Positions 1 to 6,850 of a stretch of 10,755 bases of DNA are shown piece after piece. The position numbers were made by a program, and so were the translations under genes. The notes under the pieces are model-generated. The model was not told the origin of the DNA, did not search any database, and worked only from the letters and a program-made list of their open reading frames with translations. The DNA lies in contig NWUY0300041942.1 in assembly GCA_004151065.3 (NCBI GenBank), positions 13,970 through 24,724 of the forward strand. Reading direction: 5' to 3'. The stretch is from Larix sibirica (lineage: Eukaryota; Streptophyta; Pinopsida; Pinales; Pinaceae). Every line of letters begins with the position of its first letter. Position 1 is the stretch's first letter.

Positions 1-158
1 CCTTTAACAAACGGTGAACCATCATTTAAAAAAATAGATGTGGACATAAAGGTTTTTATATTTTTTATATTCATGAGTACTACATCTATTTATACACAAC
101 ATAAATCCTCAAATAATAGATATTACAAAACTATCTAGAGAATTATATTCTCCAAACA
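1..158 (-). repeat. 3' LTR of the minus-strand retrotransposon, partial
   Basis: It starts at 158 on the minus strand with TGTTTGGAGAATATAATT. It carries a TATA box (TATAAATAG, 94-86) at the same distance from the LTR start as in the 5' LTR. Similarity to the 5' LTR fades beyond about position 30, so the last part is either diverged or cut by the window edge. Confidence 0.55.
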
Positions 159-168
159 CCCCCTCCTA
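159..168 (-). other. Polypurine tract next to the 3' LTR
   Basis: On the minus strand the sequence reads ATTAGGAGGGGG and then TGTTTGGAGAA, the start of the 3' LTR. A G-rich purine run directly before the LTR start is the normal plus-strand primer site of LTR retrotransposons. Confidence 0.6.
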
Positions 169-1239
169 ATGTAAGAGTACAAAAAGTTGAATAATAACAA
201 AACATAATTTGAAATCTTAATCTTGATCATCTTTGTTCCTTCACAAACTTTCAAAATCTTGCAGAGCTTCAAACTTCATAAAGATGTCTCTTATTCCTAT
301 TCCTCCAAAAGGTATAGTCTCCTAGTTGCGATCCAAGTTTTATAACATTATGGACACCATTAGCACATGAAATGTCTCATAATCCTCATAAAAATATAAT
401 ATTGAGCTTCCAAATCGTAGATCTCCCCTGAATTATTGGATAACAATCCTCACATGCATATTTTGTAGTCATAATGAAGTGTAGTTTCTCTCATCTAGGA
501 CTATGTGGACAACCATCCATCTTAAGTTTACCTTGAAATTCCCCCTATGGCTCTGTTTATTCATCCACTTCAAATCAAGAAATAATTCCTATGTATGTAT
601 CTCTTCATATTCATAATTTCTTTCACAAACCAAGGATAATTTTAATGAAATTATGCCCTTTATGTATATACATATACTCACTTCTAATAATAAGATAAAA
701 AATTTATAATATGTCGCATCTTCCAGTTATTTATTCTTATGCAAAATTATGTCTTCTACTTAAAAACGACTTCGAATAATGAATATTGTAATTAGATGTT
801 ATGTATTCCTCTTAGCTTGACACGATAATATTTATATGAATGAGGGCTACTCCACATTTGAAAAATGGAGTTAGTTCTCTTCTACGATTCTTATTTTGTA
901 AATGGAAACCATCTCCTTAACCAAATAATGGATGTGAAGATCTTGGTGTTAATAATCTCTCTTTCATGTAATTGTAGTTCTCTTGAGAATGACAATGAGT
1001 AGTCTAAAACCCCCTTACGCAGATTTCATAGTCATGCCTATATGTCTCATAGAAAATCCTTCACTTAGCTTTCTTCCTTCTCATATATGCTTTACTTCTA
1101 TTCCAACACTTTTATAGGGGTTTATTTCTCCACACGGTAATTAGCTTTTACAAAATCAACCTATCCTATCTTTTATTGTATAGTACATTTGGTAGCAACT
1201 CATACGTTCTCCATTCACTCTTTGAGGTAGTCACACCAA
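169..1239 (-). other. Internal region of the LTR element, no recognisable polyprotein
   Basis: I looked on both strands for gag zinc knuckle, protease DSG/DTG, integrase HHCC and D-D-E, reverse transcriptase YxDD and RNase H motifs and found none. All frames are interrupted often. The part next to the primer site and the part next to the polypurine tract look like the untranslated ends of a Copia element. The rest may be non-coding filler or fully decayed coding sequence. Confidence 0.4.
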
Positions 1240-1256
1240 GTCCAACTCTTATATCA
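1240..1256 (-). other. Primer-binding site complementary to initiator methionine tRNA, degenerate
   Basis: On the minus strand the bases directly after the 5' LTR read TGATATAAGAGT. The usual plant Copia primer site TGGTATCAGAGC matches this at 9 of 12 positions. Its place immediately after the LTR's terminal CA makes the assignment much stronger than the match alone. Confidence 0.6.
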
Positions 1257-1426
1257 TGATTAAATTATGAGATTCAATAATACAGAGACAATAAATGTAC
1301 ACATAAATATTTCTATATTTCTATATATTTTCTATTTAAAGGTAGTACAACTTTTTATAGACAACATAAATCCCTAAATAATAATTATTACATAACTAAC
1401 CAAAGCATTATTCTCCAATGCTAACA
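1257..1426 (-). repeat. 5' LTR of the minus-strand retrotransposon
   Basis: This 170-bp block starts TGTTAGCATTGGAGAA at 1426 on the minus strand and ends ...TTTAATCA at 1257, so it has the expected TG...CA ends. A TATA box (CTATAAAAAG on minus) lies at 1360-1351. The block matches the sequence at 1-158 over the first roughly 130 bases with small gaps, then the two drift apart. It is followed directly by the degenerate primer-binding site. Confidence 0.6.
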
Positions 1427-1560
1427 ATATAATAAATTGACTAAACATTTTTCTAAAAATATAGATAATTTGCATCTAAATAATCTAAATAAACAAAATA
1501 CATGACATAAATTGAGAACTGGAAAAGAAAAAAAAAAAGACTAAATTGTCCATAAAGATT

Positions 1561-1704
1561 AACCTTAAAGATAACTAGACCAACTAAATTAGTCATCATG
1601 AAATAACCTACAGAAAACATTGCATATATATTTTAGTGGGGATAACCATGGATATTTATAACCTCAAAGATAATTAAACCAACTAAATTGTCCATCATGA
1701 CATG
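1561..1704. repeat. Diverged direct duplication, about 99-bp spacing
   Basis: A block starting AACCTTAAAGATAACTAGAC at 1561 recurs at 1660 as AACCTCAAAGATAATTAAAC. Both copies continue through CCAACTAAATT and CATCATGA. About 45 bp are alike in each copy. A further CTAAATTGTCCAT at about 1540 suggests a still older partial copy. Confidence 0.6.
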
Positions 1705-1742
1705 ACATAACATAATATATGTATGTAGAGGTGGCTATATTT

Positions 1743-1870
1743 ATAAAATAAATCAAATTCTCATATTGCTAAACCATTTTTTTTAATCAAAATCATCCAA
1801 TTATTTGGAAAGAAACAATCACATATAAATATAAAATAAATCAAATTCTCATATTACTAAACCATTTTTT
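1743..1870. repeat. Direct duplication, 88-bp spacing
   Basis: The 40-bp block ATAAAATAAATCAAATTCTC... at 1743-1782 recurs at 1831-1870 with one visible substitution (ATATTGCTAA versus ATATTACTAA). The sequence between the copies is less alike. Confidence 0.75.
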
Positions 1871-1879
1871 ATGACATGA

Positions 1880-1997
1880 AGTTAACATAATTTCAAATCT
1901 ATGAAAGTGAAGTTGGTATTAGAAAATAATAATTGCTAAGTTAACATAATTCGGAATGTATTAAAATGAAGTTAGTATTAGAAAATAATAATTGCTA
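1880..1997. repeat. Tandem duplication, two 59-bp units
   Basis: Unit 1 is 1880-1938 and unit 2 is 1939-1997, with no gap between them. Both begin AGTTAACATAAT and end GAAAATAATAATTGCTA. Differences are concentrated in the middle of the unit. Confidence 0.85.
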
Positions 1998-2014
1998 GCT
2001 AGAAATCTTTCTTT

Positions 2015-2142
2015 GGTATATTGTTTAATGTCATTCCCAATTAACTTTTATATATGAAGATGGTCATTTCTATTGAATGGTATATTGTTTAATGTCATTC
2101 CCAATTAACTTGTATATATGAAGATGGTCATTTCTATTGAAT
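2015..2142. repeat. Tandem duplication, two 64-bp units, nearly identical
   Basis: Unit 1 is 2015-2078 and unit 2 is 2079-2142, abutting. Both begin GGTATATTGTTTAATGTC and end TTTCTATTGAAT. I see only one difference (AACTTTTAT versus AACTTGTAT), so this is the youngest duplication of the series. Confidence 0.9.
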
Positions 2143-2396
2143 TTTTCAACATCATGGGATGTTAAGGGATTGACTTGAAATCTATGGACTTACAACAATA
2201 TTATCCTCGATTTTCTCTTCCGAGGAGGGGGCGCGGGATAATGTCGAATGCTCCTACAATATGCTAATGTGTAGGAATTTGTTTAGCAAAAGCGGCATAT
2301 CTCATTTATTATTTTTGAAAGTCTCTTTAGTTTTCCTAATGTGTATTAATGCATGGGGAACTATGCCGTCATTAATTTGCAATGTATAGATGTTTA
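2143..2396. other. Stretch without an identifiable gene
   Basis: This is mixed-composition DNA between the duplication series and the coding-like region. It includes a GC-rich patch near 2220-2240 (CCGAGGAGGGGGCGCGGG). I see no open frame, repeat partner or RNA motif that I can support. Confidence 0.5.
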
Positions 2397-2759
2397 TGGA
2401 TTTAATGAGTCCAGTGGGCGCATGGCTCGAAGTCTACATATCATAAGGATTAACCATAGCTGCAACATTGACACGGCATATAGGGACACCATTAGGTCAT
2501 TCGGTCACATTTGGTGCCCCTCCCATGATTAATGCACTGGTTTTAGTGGGTTGTGTGCCAAATGGGTTGGTTTCCAGAAGTACCAGTTCGAAATTTCTCC
2601 TAACGTATTTACCATAGCTCTCCAAGTGGTTTTCTTAGATCTTTCACTGTCATCAAATGATGAGTTAACAAGGTAACTCAGTAGGCCATCCCATTCCTTG
2701 CTGACGTGATTGTGGAACGAGCTCTCATCATGGACAGACTCAAATGACTCAGGGAATCC
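2397..2759 (-). pseudogene. Unassigned coding-like fragment, 76-codon open frame plus same-frame continuation
   Basis: On the minus strand a frame stays open for 76 codons from 2759 to 2532, between a TGA at 2762-2760 and a TAA at 2531-2529. It has no start codon near its beginning, so it would be an exon or a broken fragment. The composition looks protein-like: an acidic/serine stretch (VHDESSFHNH), then KEWDGLLSYLVNSSFDDSER, then SNWYFWKPTHLAH near the end. The same frame goes on past two stops (TAA 2531-2529, TGA 2507-2505) with 36 more codons, 2504-2397, rich in L and M. I do not recognise a family. The plus strand also has a 56-codon open frame here (2447-2614), so chance cannot be excluded. 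Confidence 0.3.
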
Positions 2760-2792
2760 TCAGTTATTTTAGGTAATAATTCTGGGCATTCT

Positions 2793-2960
2793 AGAGCACC
2801 TGAGTGGGCCTAATGGTTAAGAACATGTGTTATCTCCGAGGAGGTCACAGGTTCNGATGCTCATCTCATCATCTCAATGTAAAGGAACTGGCTTGAAAAG
2901 TGCTCTGGAATCTGAAAAATAATGTGTGGTAGCCCGGCTACTATATATGTGATAACAGTT
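2793..2960 (+). mobile_element. tRNA-derived SINE, copy 1
   Basis: The head AGAGCACCTGAGTGGGCC at 2793 contains an A-box-like TGGGCCTAATGGTTA (2805-2819) and, about 30 bases on, the B box GGTTCnGATGC (2850-2860). This is the internal RNA polymerase III promoter arrangement of plant SINEs. The first 62 bases (2793-2854) are identical to 5012-5073. After the B box comes an unrelated tail, with TGGTAGCCCGGCTACTATAT near 2930-2950. The right end is a guess, and I could not identify a target-site duplication. No acceptor stem or anticodon loop pairs, so it is not a tRNA gene. Confidence 0.6.
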
Positions 2961-3180
2961 CCCACCCTAGTATTATTGATATCATTTCCTTGATATTATT
3001 GATTTGTTGATTTAAATTTTAATCATTCAATGGCTTTTTGGAGGACTATGGTACTTTCGGTGATACATACTAGCTTATCAACAAATATCTTTTCGCATAG
3101 TGCCATGATTGTTGTTAGATCAACACCATTAGATGTAGAGTGGCTGTGGGATCTTCGAAAAGTGGTTATAATAGAGAATA
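2961..3180. other. AT-rich spacer, no supported gene
   Basis: It begins with repeated GATATTATTGAT-type words (2975-3010). A 74-codon plus-strand frame starting at 3030 and the downstream end of a minus-strand frame both cross it. Neither has a recognisable domain here, and I treat them as the tail of the LINE remnant or chance. Confidence 0.4.
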
Positions 3181-3655
3181 CGATGAGTATTAAAGAGGAT
3201 AATGGTGAGGGTACCCCCTCCCCATTACCCTCCCCCGGTCTAGGCCAATGCTGAAGACAACCATGAACCAAATGATCTTGAGCCTGACATGCAAAGCAAG
3301 TATTCGATAGTTTCAAATATCGAACTTTTTGTTGTCGGACTCCATCTATAGTGAAAACTAAAATGAACGAAGATAGTTTCCACTTCAAATCCACCTCAAC
3401 ATATAGGTAGGGAAGCCCAAAAGGAATTACGCTGGCCATTTGGAATAAGGACCTTGCCAAACCATTGGGCAAATAAATCAACAAAATGATGCATGTCAGC
3501 AGGGAGACCTGGAAACTCTAGCCATAGTGGATAGTTGGCCTGGCCACAATCCTCAAGGTTGAAATCTGCCCTCCATGACTGCACATAAGCCAGTGATATC
3601 CTATCATCTTAGCAATCCTATTAGGGATATCCCCCTTGAACTGTAGGAGAGCTAA
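3180..3655 (-). pseudogene. LINE retrotransposon ORF1 remnant (DUF4283-like region plus CCHC zinc knuckle), frameshifted
   Basis: Plant L1-type LINEs encode an ORF1 RNA-binding protein with a DUF4283 domain followed by a CCHC knuckle. Here the minus strand carries its pieces in three frames. The first, about 3655-3592, contains IPNRIAKMIGYHW. The second, about 3590-3430, contains ADFNLEDCGQANYPLWLEF then PGLPADMHH and WFGKVL. The third, about 3440-3200, contains FGLPYLYVEVDL, GVRQQKVRYLKL and the knuckle CFACQAQDHLVHGC (3298-3257), which fits CX2CX4HX4C. The usual glycine before the histidine is aspartate. The frame changes at about 3590 (consistent with one lost base) and about 3430-3445 break the gene. 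A basic/proline-glycine stretch follows the knuckle. No ORF2 endonuclease or reverse transcriptase lies downstream on this strand, so the copy is a fragment. Confidence 0.7.
3214..3236 (-). other. G-quadruplex-type motif on the minus strand
   Basis: The minus strand has four G runs of 5, 3, 4 and 5 separated by loops of 1, 4 and 1 bases (plus-strand C runs at 3214-3218, 3220-3223, 3228-3230, 3232-3236). This satisfies the common G3+N1-7 rule. It lies just after the zinc knuckle in the LINE ORF1 remnant and, in that frame, encodes Gly/Glu/Pro codons. Confidence 0.6.
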
Positions 3656-3658
3656 TCA

Positions 3659-4189
3659 AAAGAGAAGAAGAGGGTTGTGTGGTGATAGTGACATCCTCTT
3701 GAAGTTATCTATAAGCATGCACTTGATATTTGGGCTTTATATCATAAATGCAAGATTTATTGGTAACACTTACCAACGGTAAATTCAGTGTTAGCAAACC
3801 TGTGGTCATTTTTTAGTGCTGATAGTGCCTATATGCATGACTCTGTGTATTTTTATGTATTTTTAAAACATGAGCATTCACTTTGTTAGCCAACTAAAGG
3901 CAATGGTAAAATAAAAGTAAAAGATCATAGACTAATAATTTAACATGAAATAAATGAATAATGTGAATTATTCTTATAGTAATATTATTAAAAAAGTTAT
4001 TTTACTTATTATTTCCCACATGCATAATTTTTTTCTGTTTCTGAAAATTGATTCTAAAATCCTATTTTTGCTTTATTAGAAAACAAAAAGTAAAAGACCA
4101 TGTTTCCTTTGATTTATCTTTCGCAATTTTTTCAATGTTTTGTTTTGACACAAATGCGTAAACTTTCTTCAATTGTTGTTGGTTTGCAG
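3659..4189. other. AT-rich stretch, possible intron, no gene seen
   Basis: No domain-bearing frame is visible on either strand. The last 30 bases are pyrimidine-rich and end in GGTTTGCAG, which would serve as the 3' splice site of the candidate exon that follows. Poly-T and poly-A runs near 4030-4130 fit an intron end. Confidence 0.4.
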
Positions 4190-4240
4190 GATCAGGGTTG
4201 CTCTCTGTGATGGGTATTACATTTGCAGTTGTGCCTGTTG
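4190..4240 (+). CDS. Candidate isolated exon resembling a nucleobase transporter (NAT/NCS2) segment
   Basis: A 51-nt block is framed by a good 3' splice site (TTGTTGTTGGTTTGCAG, ending 4189) and a plausible 5' site (CCTGTTG then GTAATA at 4241). Read in the phase that keeps it open it encodes SGLLSVMGITFAVVPV, with a split codon at each end. From memory, a G(S/T)GL(L/I)SV(V/M)G(T)(S/T)F segment is typical of microbial and fungal xanthine/uric acid permeases of the nucleobase-ascorbate transporter family. These are multi-pass membrane proteins that move purines with protons. I could not identify the preceding exons, and only one doubtful downstream exon was found, so this may be an exon of a long-intron gene or a gene fragment. 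The short length means chance resemblance is possible. Confidence 0.35.
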
Positions 4241-4640
4241 GTAATAATCTTCTCATAAAGTTTCATTTACTTATTCTATTTTGAATTTTAATGATCCATT
4301 TCCTGGATTGCACCTTTGCTTGTATCTAATGGCATGGTTGTCTCTCCTGTATATAGAAGTAGAGCGTATAAATTTTCAATATGTTGGATTTGAAATTTTG
4401 TATTCAAAATCCCATTCAAAACTGTCAAATATCTCTAAATTTATCCTTCCCTCGCTGAGTGGAAGTGTTTATGCACCTTATTGAAGTTCACAGACATTCA
4501 CATTAATGTAAACCCAAAATAAGTATGCTCAATAATAGGAGTAGACACGATGTGTACAGGTGGATCAAATACCACACATTATATTTGAGAACTCACTTCA
4601 TGATGAGACAATGTTATTTGATGCTTTTGGATGATTTTAT
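4241..4640. other. No supported gene; possible intron
   Basis: This follows the candidate 5' splice site. It is AT-rich with a 67-codon plus-strand frame (4281-4481) that has no recognisable motif and no splice phase agreement that I can show. I see no repeats shared with the rest of the window. Confidence 0.4.
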
Positions 4641-5011
4641 GACATCACAATGGTTTATTGGCAACCATCAATCTATCCATCCATAGACATAGTCCGTTGG
4701 TTTGTCATCAAGTCCACGAGTTGGCCATACTGACCCCACATGGATGCTACACGAGGCTCCTTCAATGGACATGTGGCTTTGCCAATGGATTGTAACCACA
4801 AATAAACTAGTGTTACATGGGGAAAACTCAAGAAGGGTATGATTCCCCATGTTCCCCTTTTAAGGAAACTTGGGAACACTCAAGGGGATGTTTCCCAAAA
4901 AATATGGGCACTACCCTTTAGTGGGGACTTTTGGGCACCTCCCTCGAAAATGGAGGATGTGAGGATGCCCCACATGTTTTTTTTCTAATGGCCTTAAAAA
5001 AAAGTCATTTA
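4641..5011. other. Unassigned stretch with a foldback cluster
   Basis: Two overlapping minus-strand frames of 60 and 68 codons start at 4850 and 4879. Neither shows a domain. The 4800-4980 part is unusual for its alternating G and C runs, including a perfect 10-bp inverted repeat, and is listed separately. A run of T and A (4977-5000) leads into the SINE. Confidence 0.4.
4815..4895. repeat. Cluster of nested inverted repeats
   Basis: ACATGGGGAA at 4815-4824 is the exact reverse complement of TTCCCCATGT at 4843-4852, with an 18-base loop. Overlapping it, GTTCCC (4851-4856) pairs with GGGAAC (4872-4877), and GGAAAC (4864-4869) pairs with GTTTCC near 4889. The words CCCCATGTTCCCC and GGGGATGTTTCCC are variants of one motif in the two strands. 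Confidence 0.6.
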
Positions 5012-5280
5012 AGAGCACCTGAGTGGGCCTAATGGTTAAGAACATGTGTTATCTCCGAGGAGGTCACAGGTTCAAAACCGGTGGGGAGTAGAGTTGCTCA
5101 TTGGCCCTTGTGACAAGGCTCAAAGGATAGGCGACACCTGGCGAGGACACTAGTCTTGACATCTTTTGCTGAGGGAGGTTTAAGGCCATGGTCCTAAATT
5201 GATCAGTAATGCCCTTGCTCTCGTCGACAAATTCGCTGCCACCGGAGGAAGACATGAGCTCCGTGTTTGAAACCAAAACC
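5012..5280 (+). mobile_element. tRNA-derived SINE, copy 2 (same head, different tail)
   Basis: The 62 bases 5012-5073 are identical to 2793-2854. They contain the A-box-like CCTAATGGTTAAGA and a B box GGTTCAAAACC (5069-5079) that fits the GWTCRANNC consensus exactly. From the B box on, the sequence differs fully from copy 1: a moderately GC-rich body (GGTGGGGAGTAGAGTTGCTC and so on) runs to about 5280, where GTTTGAAACCAAAACCC may be the end. The right limit and target duplication are not certain. A 70-codon minus-strand frame overlaps the body. I take it as a by-product of the GC-richer SINE sequence. Confidence 0.6.
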
Positions 5281-5524
5281 CTTGTGTTCTTTGATTTTCG
5301 TTAATATATATGTTCAATGTTAATATTATCTGCGTTTTATAGATTTTCACCTTCTGTAGCTCTGACATTAGCTTATCTAGAATAAAAGCTATGTACTGTG
5401 TTGATATAATATGTGTTATAATGAATGCTCTCGGAAATTCTCGTGATCGAATGCATGTTGTTGTCCAGATGTTAAAAGTAACAGTGACATCGAGGTCAGC
5501 AATGCTTTTGTGTTGTGTTTGCAG
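5281..5524. other. No gene supported; ends in a possible 3' splice site
   Basis: This is AT-rich sequence after the SINE. It closes with TTTTGTGTTGTGTTTGCAG at 5524, a good plant-type 3' splice site. A 62-codon plus-strand frame (5391-5576) spans it without any recognisable motif. Confidence 0.35.
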
Positions 5525-5623
5525 TTATGTTGCACGAGTTTCTAGAATGGGAAACACTAACAGCAGGGGCCAGAAATAGAAATAGGGGAAACGGTCTCAA
5601 AGTCTTTAAATTAAACTGTTGAA
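5525..5623 (+). CDS. Possible next exon after the transporter-like exon, low confidence
   Basis: Joining the G left over at 4240 to 5525 gives an open frame of 33 codons, VMLHEFLEWETLTAG and onward, ending in TGA at 5622-5624. The acceptor is good and the phase agrees with the 4190-4240 exon. Phase agreement by chance is one in three, and the encoded peptide does not clearly match a transporter. If real, the 1.28-kb intron would contain SINE copy 2. Confidence 0.15.
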
Positions 5624-5624
5624 T

Positions 5625-6487
5625 AGTTGCAGAGATCTTAAATCATAGATCTTACTGCTATTACAGTCTGGTAGACTCCGTTGGAAGGGGAGGATGTTAA
5701 AATACACCATTAAGAAGTTAAAATTTGAAATAAACATTTGTGCCTCTGGTAGAACAGCTACATACCTGTGAGTGGGGATCACTTTCATGTAAGGGAAAAT
5801 GGCTCATGATATGCTCCTATCCTGGTTGAGCTATACTGCTTCATCCATAATTCTTTTCAAAATATCTGCCTCCATAATTTACAGAATTACAACATAAGCA
5901 TCCACTCACAAAATTTGAACAGGTAATATTTTACTTTCACATTTGCGACTTCAAAAGCCTTAGTTTTCAAAATTCTAACTGCACAACCAATTCATATATT
6001 CATATAAGCAATTGTTATATTCATCCGGTCGAGTACTGTCAGGGTAGGTGTTCAACTATCACCAACTCATGAACTATATTCTGCATAATTTTTTCTCAGC
6101 TTAGAGTTTCAGTGGAATCCGTACTAGATCCAACTTCAAGAAATTGTTGAAACGCTAGTGATGTCTAGTTTTTGCAAATTTCATAATAGAAAAGCCAATT
6201 TCCACTACAAGAATTATAAAGGTACTATGAGCTCTTTTGGATGAGTTATAAATTTCTTACTTGCCAATTGTTACAGTGACATTTTTTTAAATTTAAATCT
6301 TACACATTTTAAATCCGTACCTAATTGAATAGTGTGAAATTTTGTATATTGTGTGCTGTGATACTTTGTTTTTTTCACATATGATCCACCATAATACTAT
6401 TACTATATTTTTTCATAGCAATAAAGAATTACTACTAAACATAAATTTTTAAATGCTTATTAATAGAAAATCCAACCTCTCAACAAC
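5625..6487. other. AT-rich stretch without a supported gene
   Basis: I scanned both strands for long frames, domain motifs, tRNA boxes and repeats. A few isolated splice-like words occur (for example TTTCATGTAAGG near 5783 and TTTTTTCTCAG near 6100) but no open segments connect them in phase. It is best read as decayed intergenic or intronic DNA. Confidence 0.45.
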
Positions 6488-6541
6488 CATAGCTAATGTC
6501 AAAGAAGTGAGAAGCATAGCTAATGTCAAAGAAGTGAGAAG
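6488..6541. repeat. Perfect tandem duplication, two 27-bp units
   Basis: Unit 1 is 6488-6514 and unit 2 is 6515-6541, both CATAGCTAATGTCAAAGAAG plus TGAGAAG with no difference. A shorter echo (CAGAAAGCAGAAA) follows. The length is a multiple of three, which makes an overlapping 105-codon minus-strand hydrophobic frame look repetitive (LTSLTLAM twice). Confidence 0.9.
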
Positions 6542-6643
6542 CAGAAAGCAGAAATATAATAATATGTGAATAAGTGAATAGCTAATATACGGAGCCCAGA
6601 TAGGGGAAATCTCTCTTAGATCCAATATCTTGATGCTTACCAT

Positions 6644-6727
6644 GCAATAGTTGTAACATAAGTACAAGAGACACCAAAGCAATAGTGTAACATAAGTAGG
6701 AGAGAAACCAATGCAATAGTGCACACA
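6644..6727. repeat. Diverged tandem repeat, about 35-bp unit, two and a half copies
   Basis: GCAATAGTxGTAACATAAGT starts at 6644, 6679 and (shortened, GCAATAGTGCACACATA) 6713. The first two copies also share the following (C/G)A(A)GAGA-CACCA/AACCA part. It lies downstream of the five-exon gene relic. Confidence 0.65.
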
Positions 6728-6850
6728 TACATCACGGTGGAAAAGAGGTTGAATAAAAGTAAACAAAAATCATATATAACAATGTTAAATGGTACAATAT
6801 AAATATAAAACAACACACATAGTTCATTAGTGTACAAAATTCGACATCGA

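Larger units (their letters stand above)
1..1426 (-). mobile_element. Short, coding-poor LTR retrotransposon (Copia-like), minus strand, right end complete, left end cut by the window
   Basis: Read on the minus strand, the order is 5' LTR (1426 to 1257), primer-binding site (1256 to about 1240), about 1.1 kb of internal DNA, polypurine tract (168 to 159) and 3' LTR (from 158 down to the window edge). The two LTRs are clearly related: both start with TGTT and GGAGAATA, share a GGATTTATGTTGT block and have a TATA box about 65 bases in. They have diverged by substitutions and small gaps, so the copy is old. I see no gag, protease, integrase or reverse transcriptase motifs inside. The only coding hint is a short minus-strand frame near 285-245 (KFEALQDFESL then stop), which recalls the end of Copia RNase H but is too short to trust. 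It could be a non-autonomous element or an internally deleted Copia. The outer end of the 3' LTR and the target-site duplication lie outside or are not identifiable. Confidence 0.6.

Noticed and set aside
1561-2142. CRISPR-like or satellite array
   Set aside because: Units differ in sequence and length and each occurs only twice; there are no repeat-spacer units.
2580-2597. Another possible SINE B box (AGTTCGAAATT)
   Set aside because: It lacks the final C of the consensus and has no convincing A box upstream.
2447-2617. 56-codon plus-strand open frame opposite the minus-strand fragment
   Set aside because: It suggested a membrane transporter at first sight, but the match could not be sustained over more than a few residues.
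2793-2865. Intact tRNA gene
   Set aside because: A and B boxes are present but no acceptor stem or anticodon arm pairs, and the same head recurs at 5012, so it is a SINE.
4668-4879. Two overlapping minus-strand frames of 60 and 68 codons
   Set aside because: Neither has a recognisable domain, and the foldback-rich sequence beneath can explain the open frames.
5064-5276. 70-codon minus-strand frame over SINE copy 2
   Set aside because: It is antisense to the SINE body and includes the B box, so coding function is unlikely.
6449-6766. 105-codon minus-strand hydrophobic frame
   Set aside because: Its apparent regularity comes from two in-frame DNA tandem repeats, and the hydrophobic residues follow from T-rich sequence.
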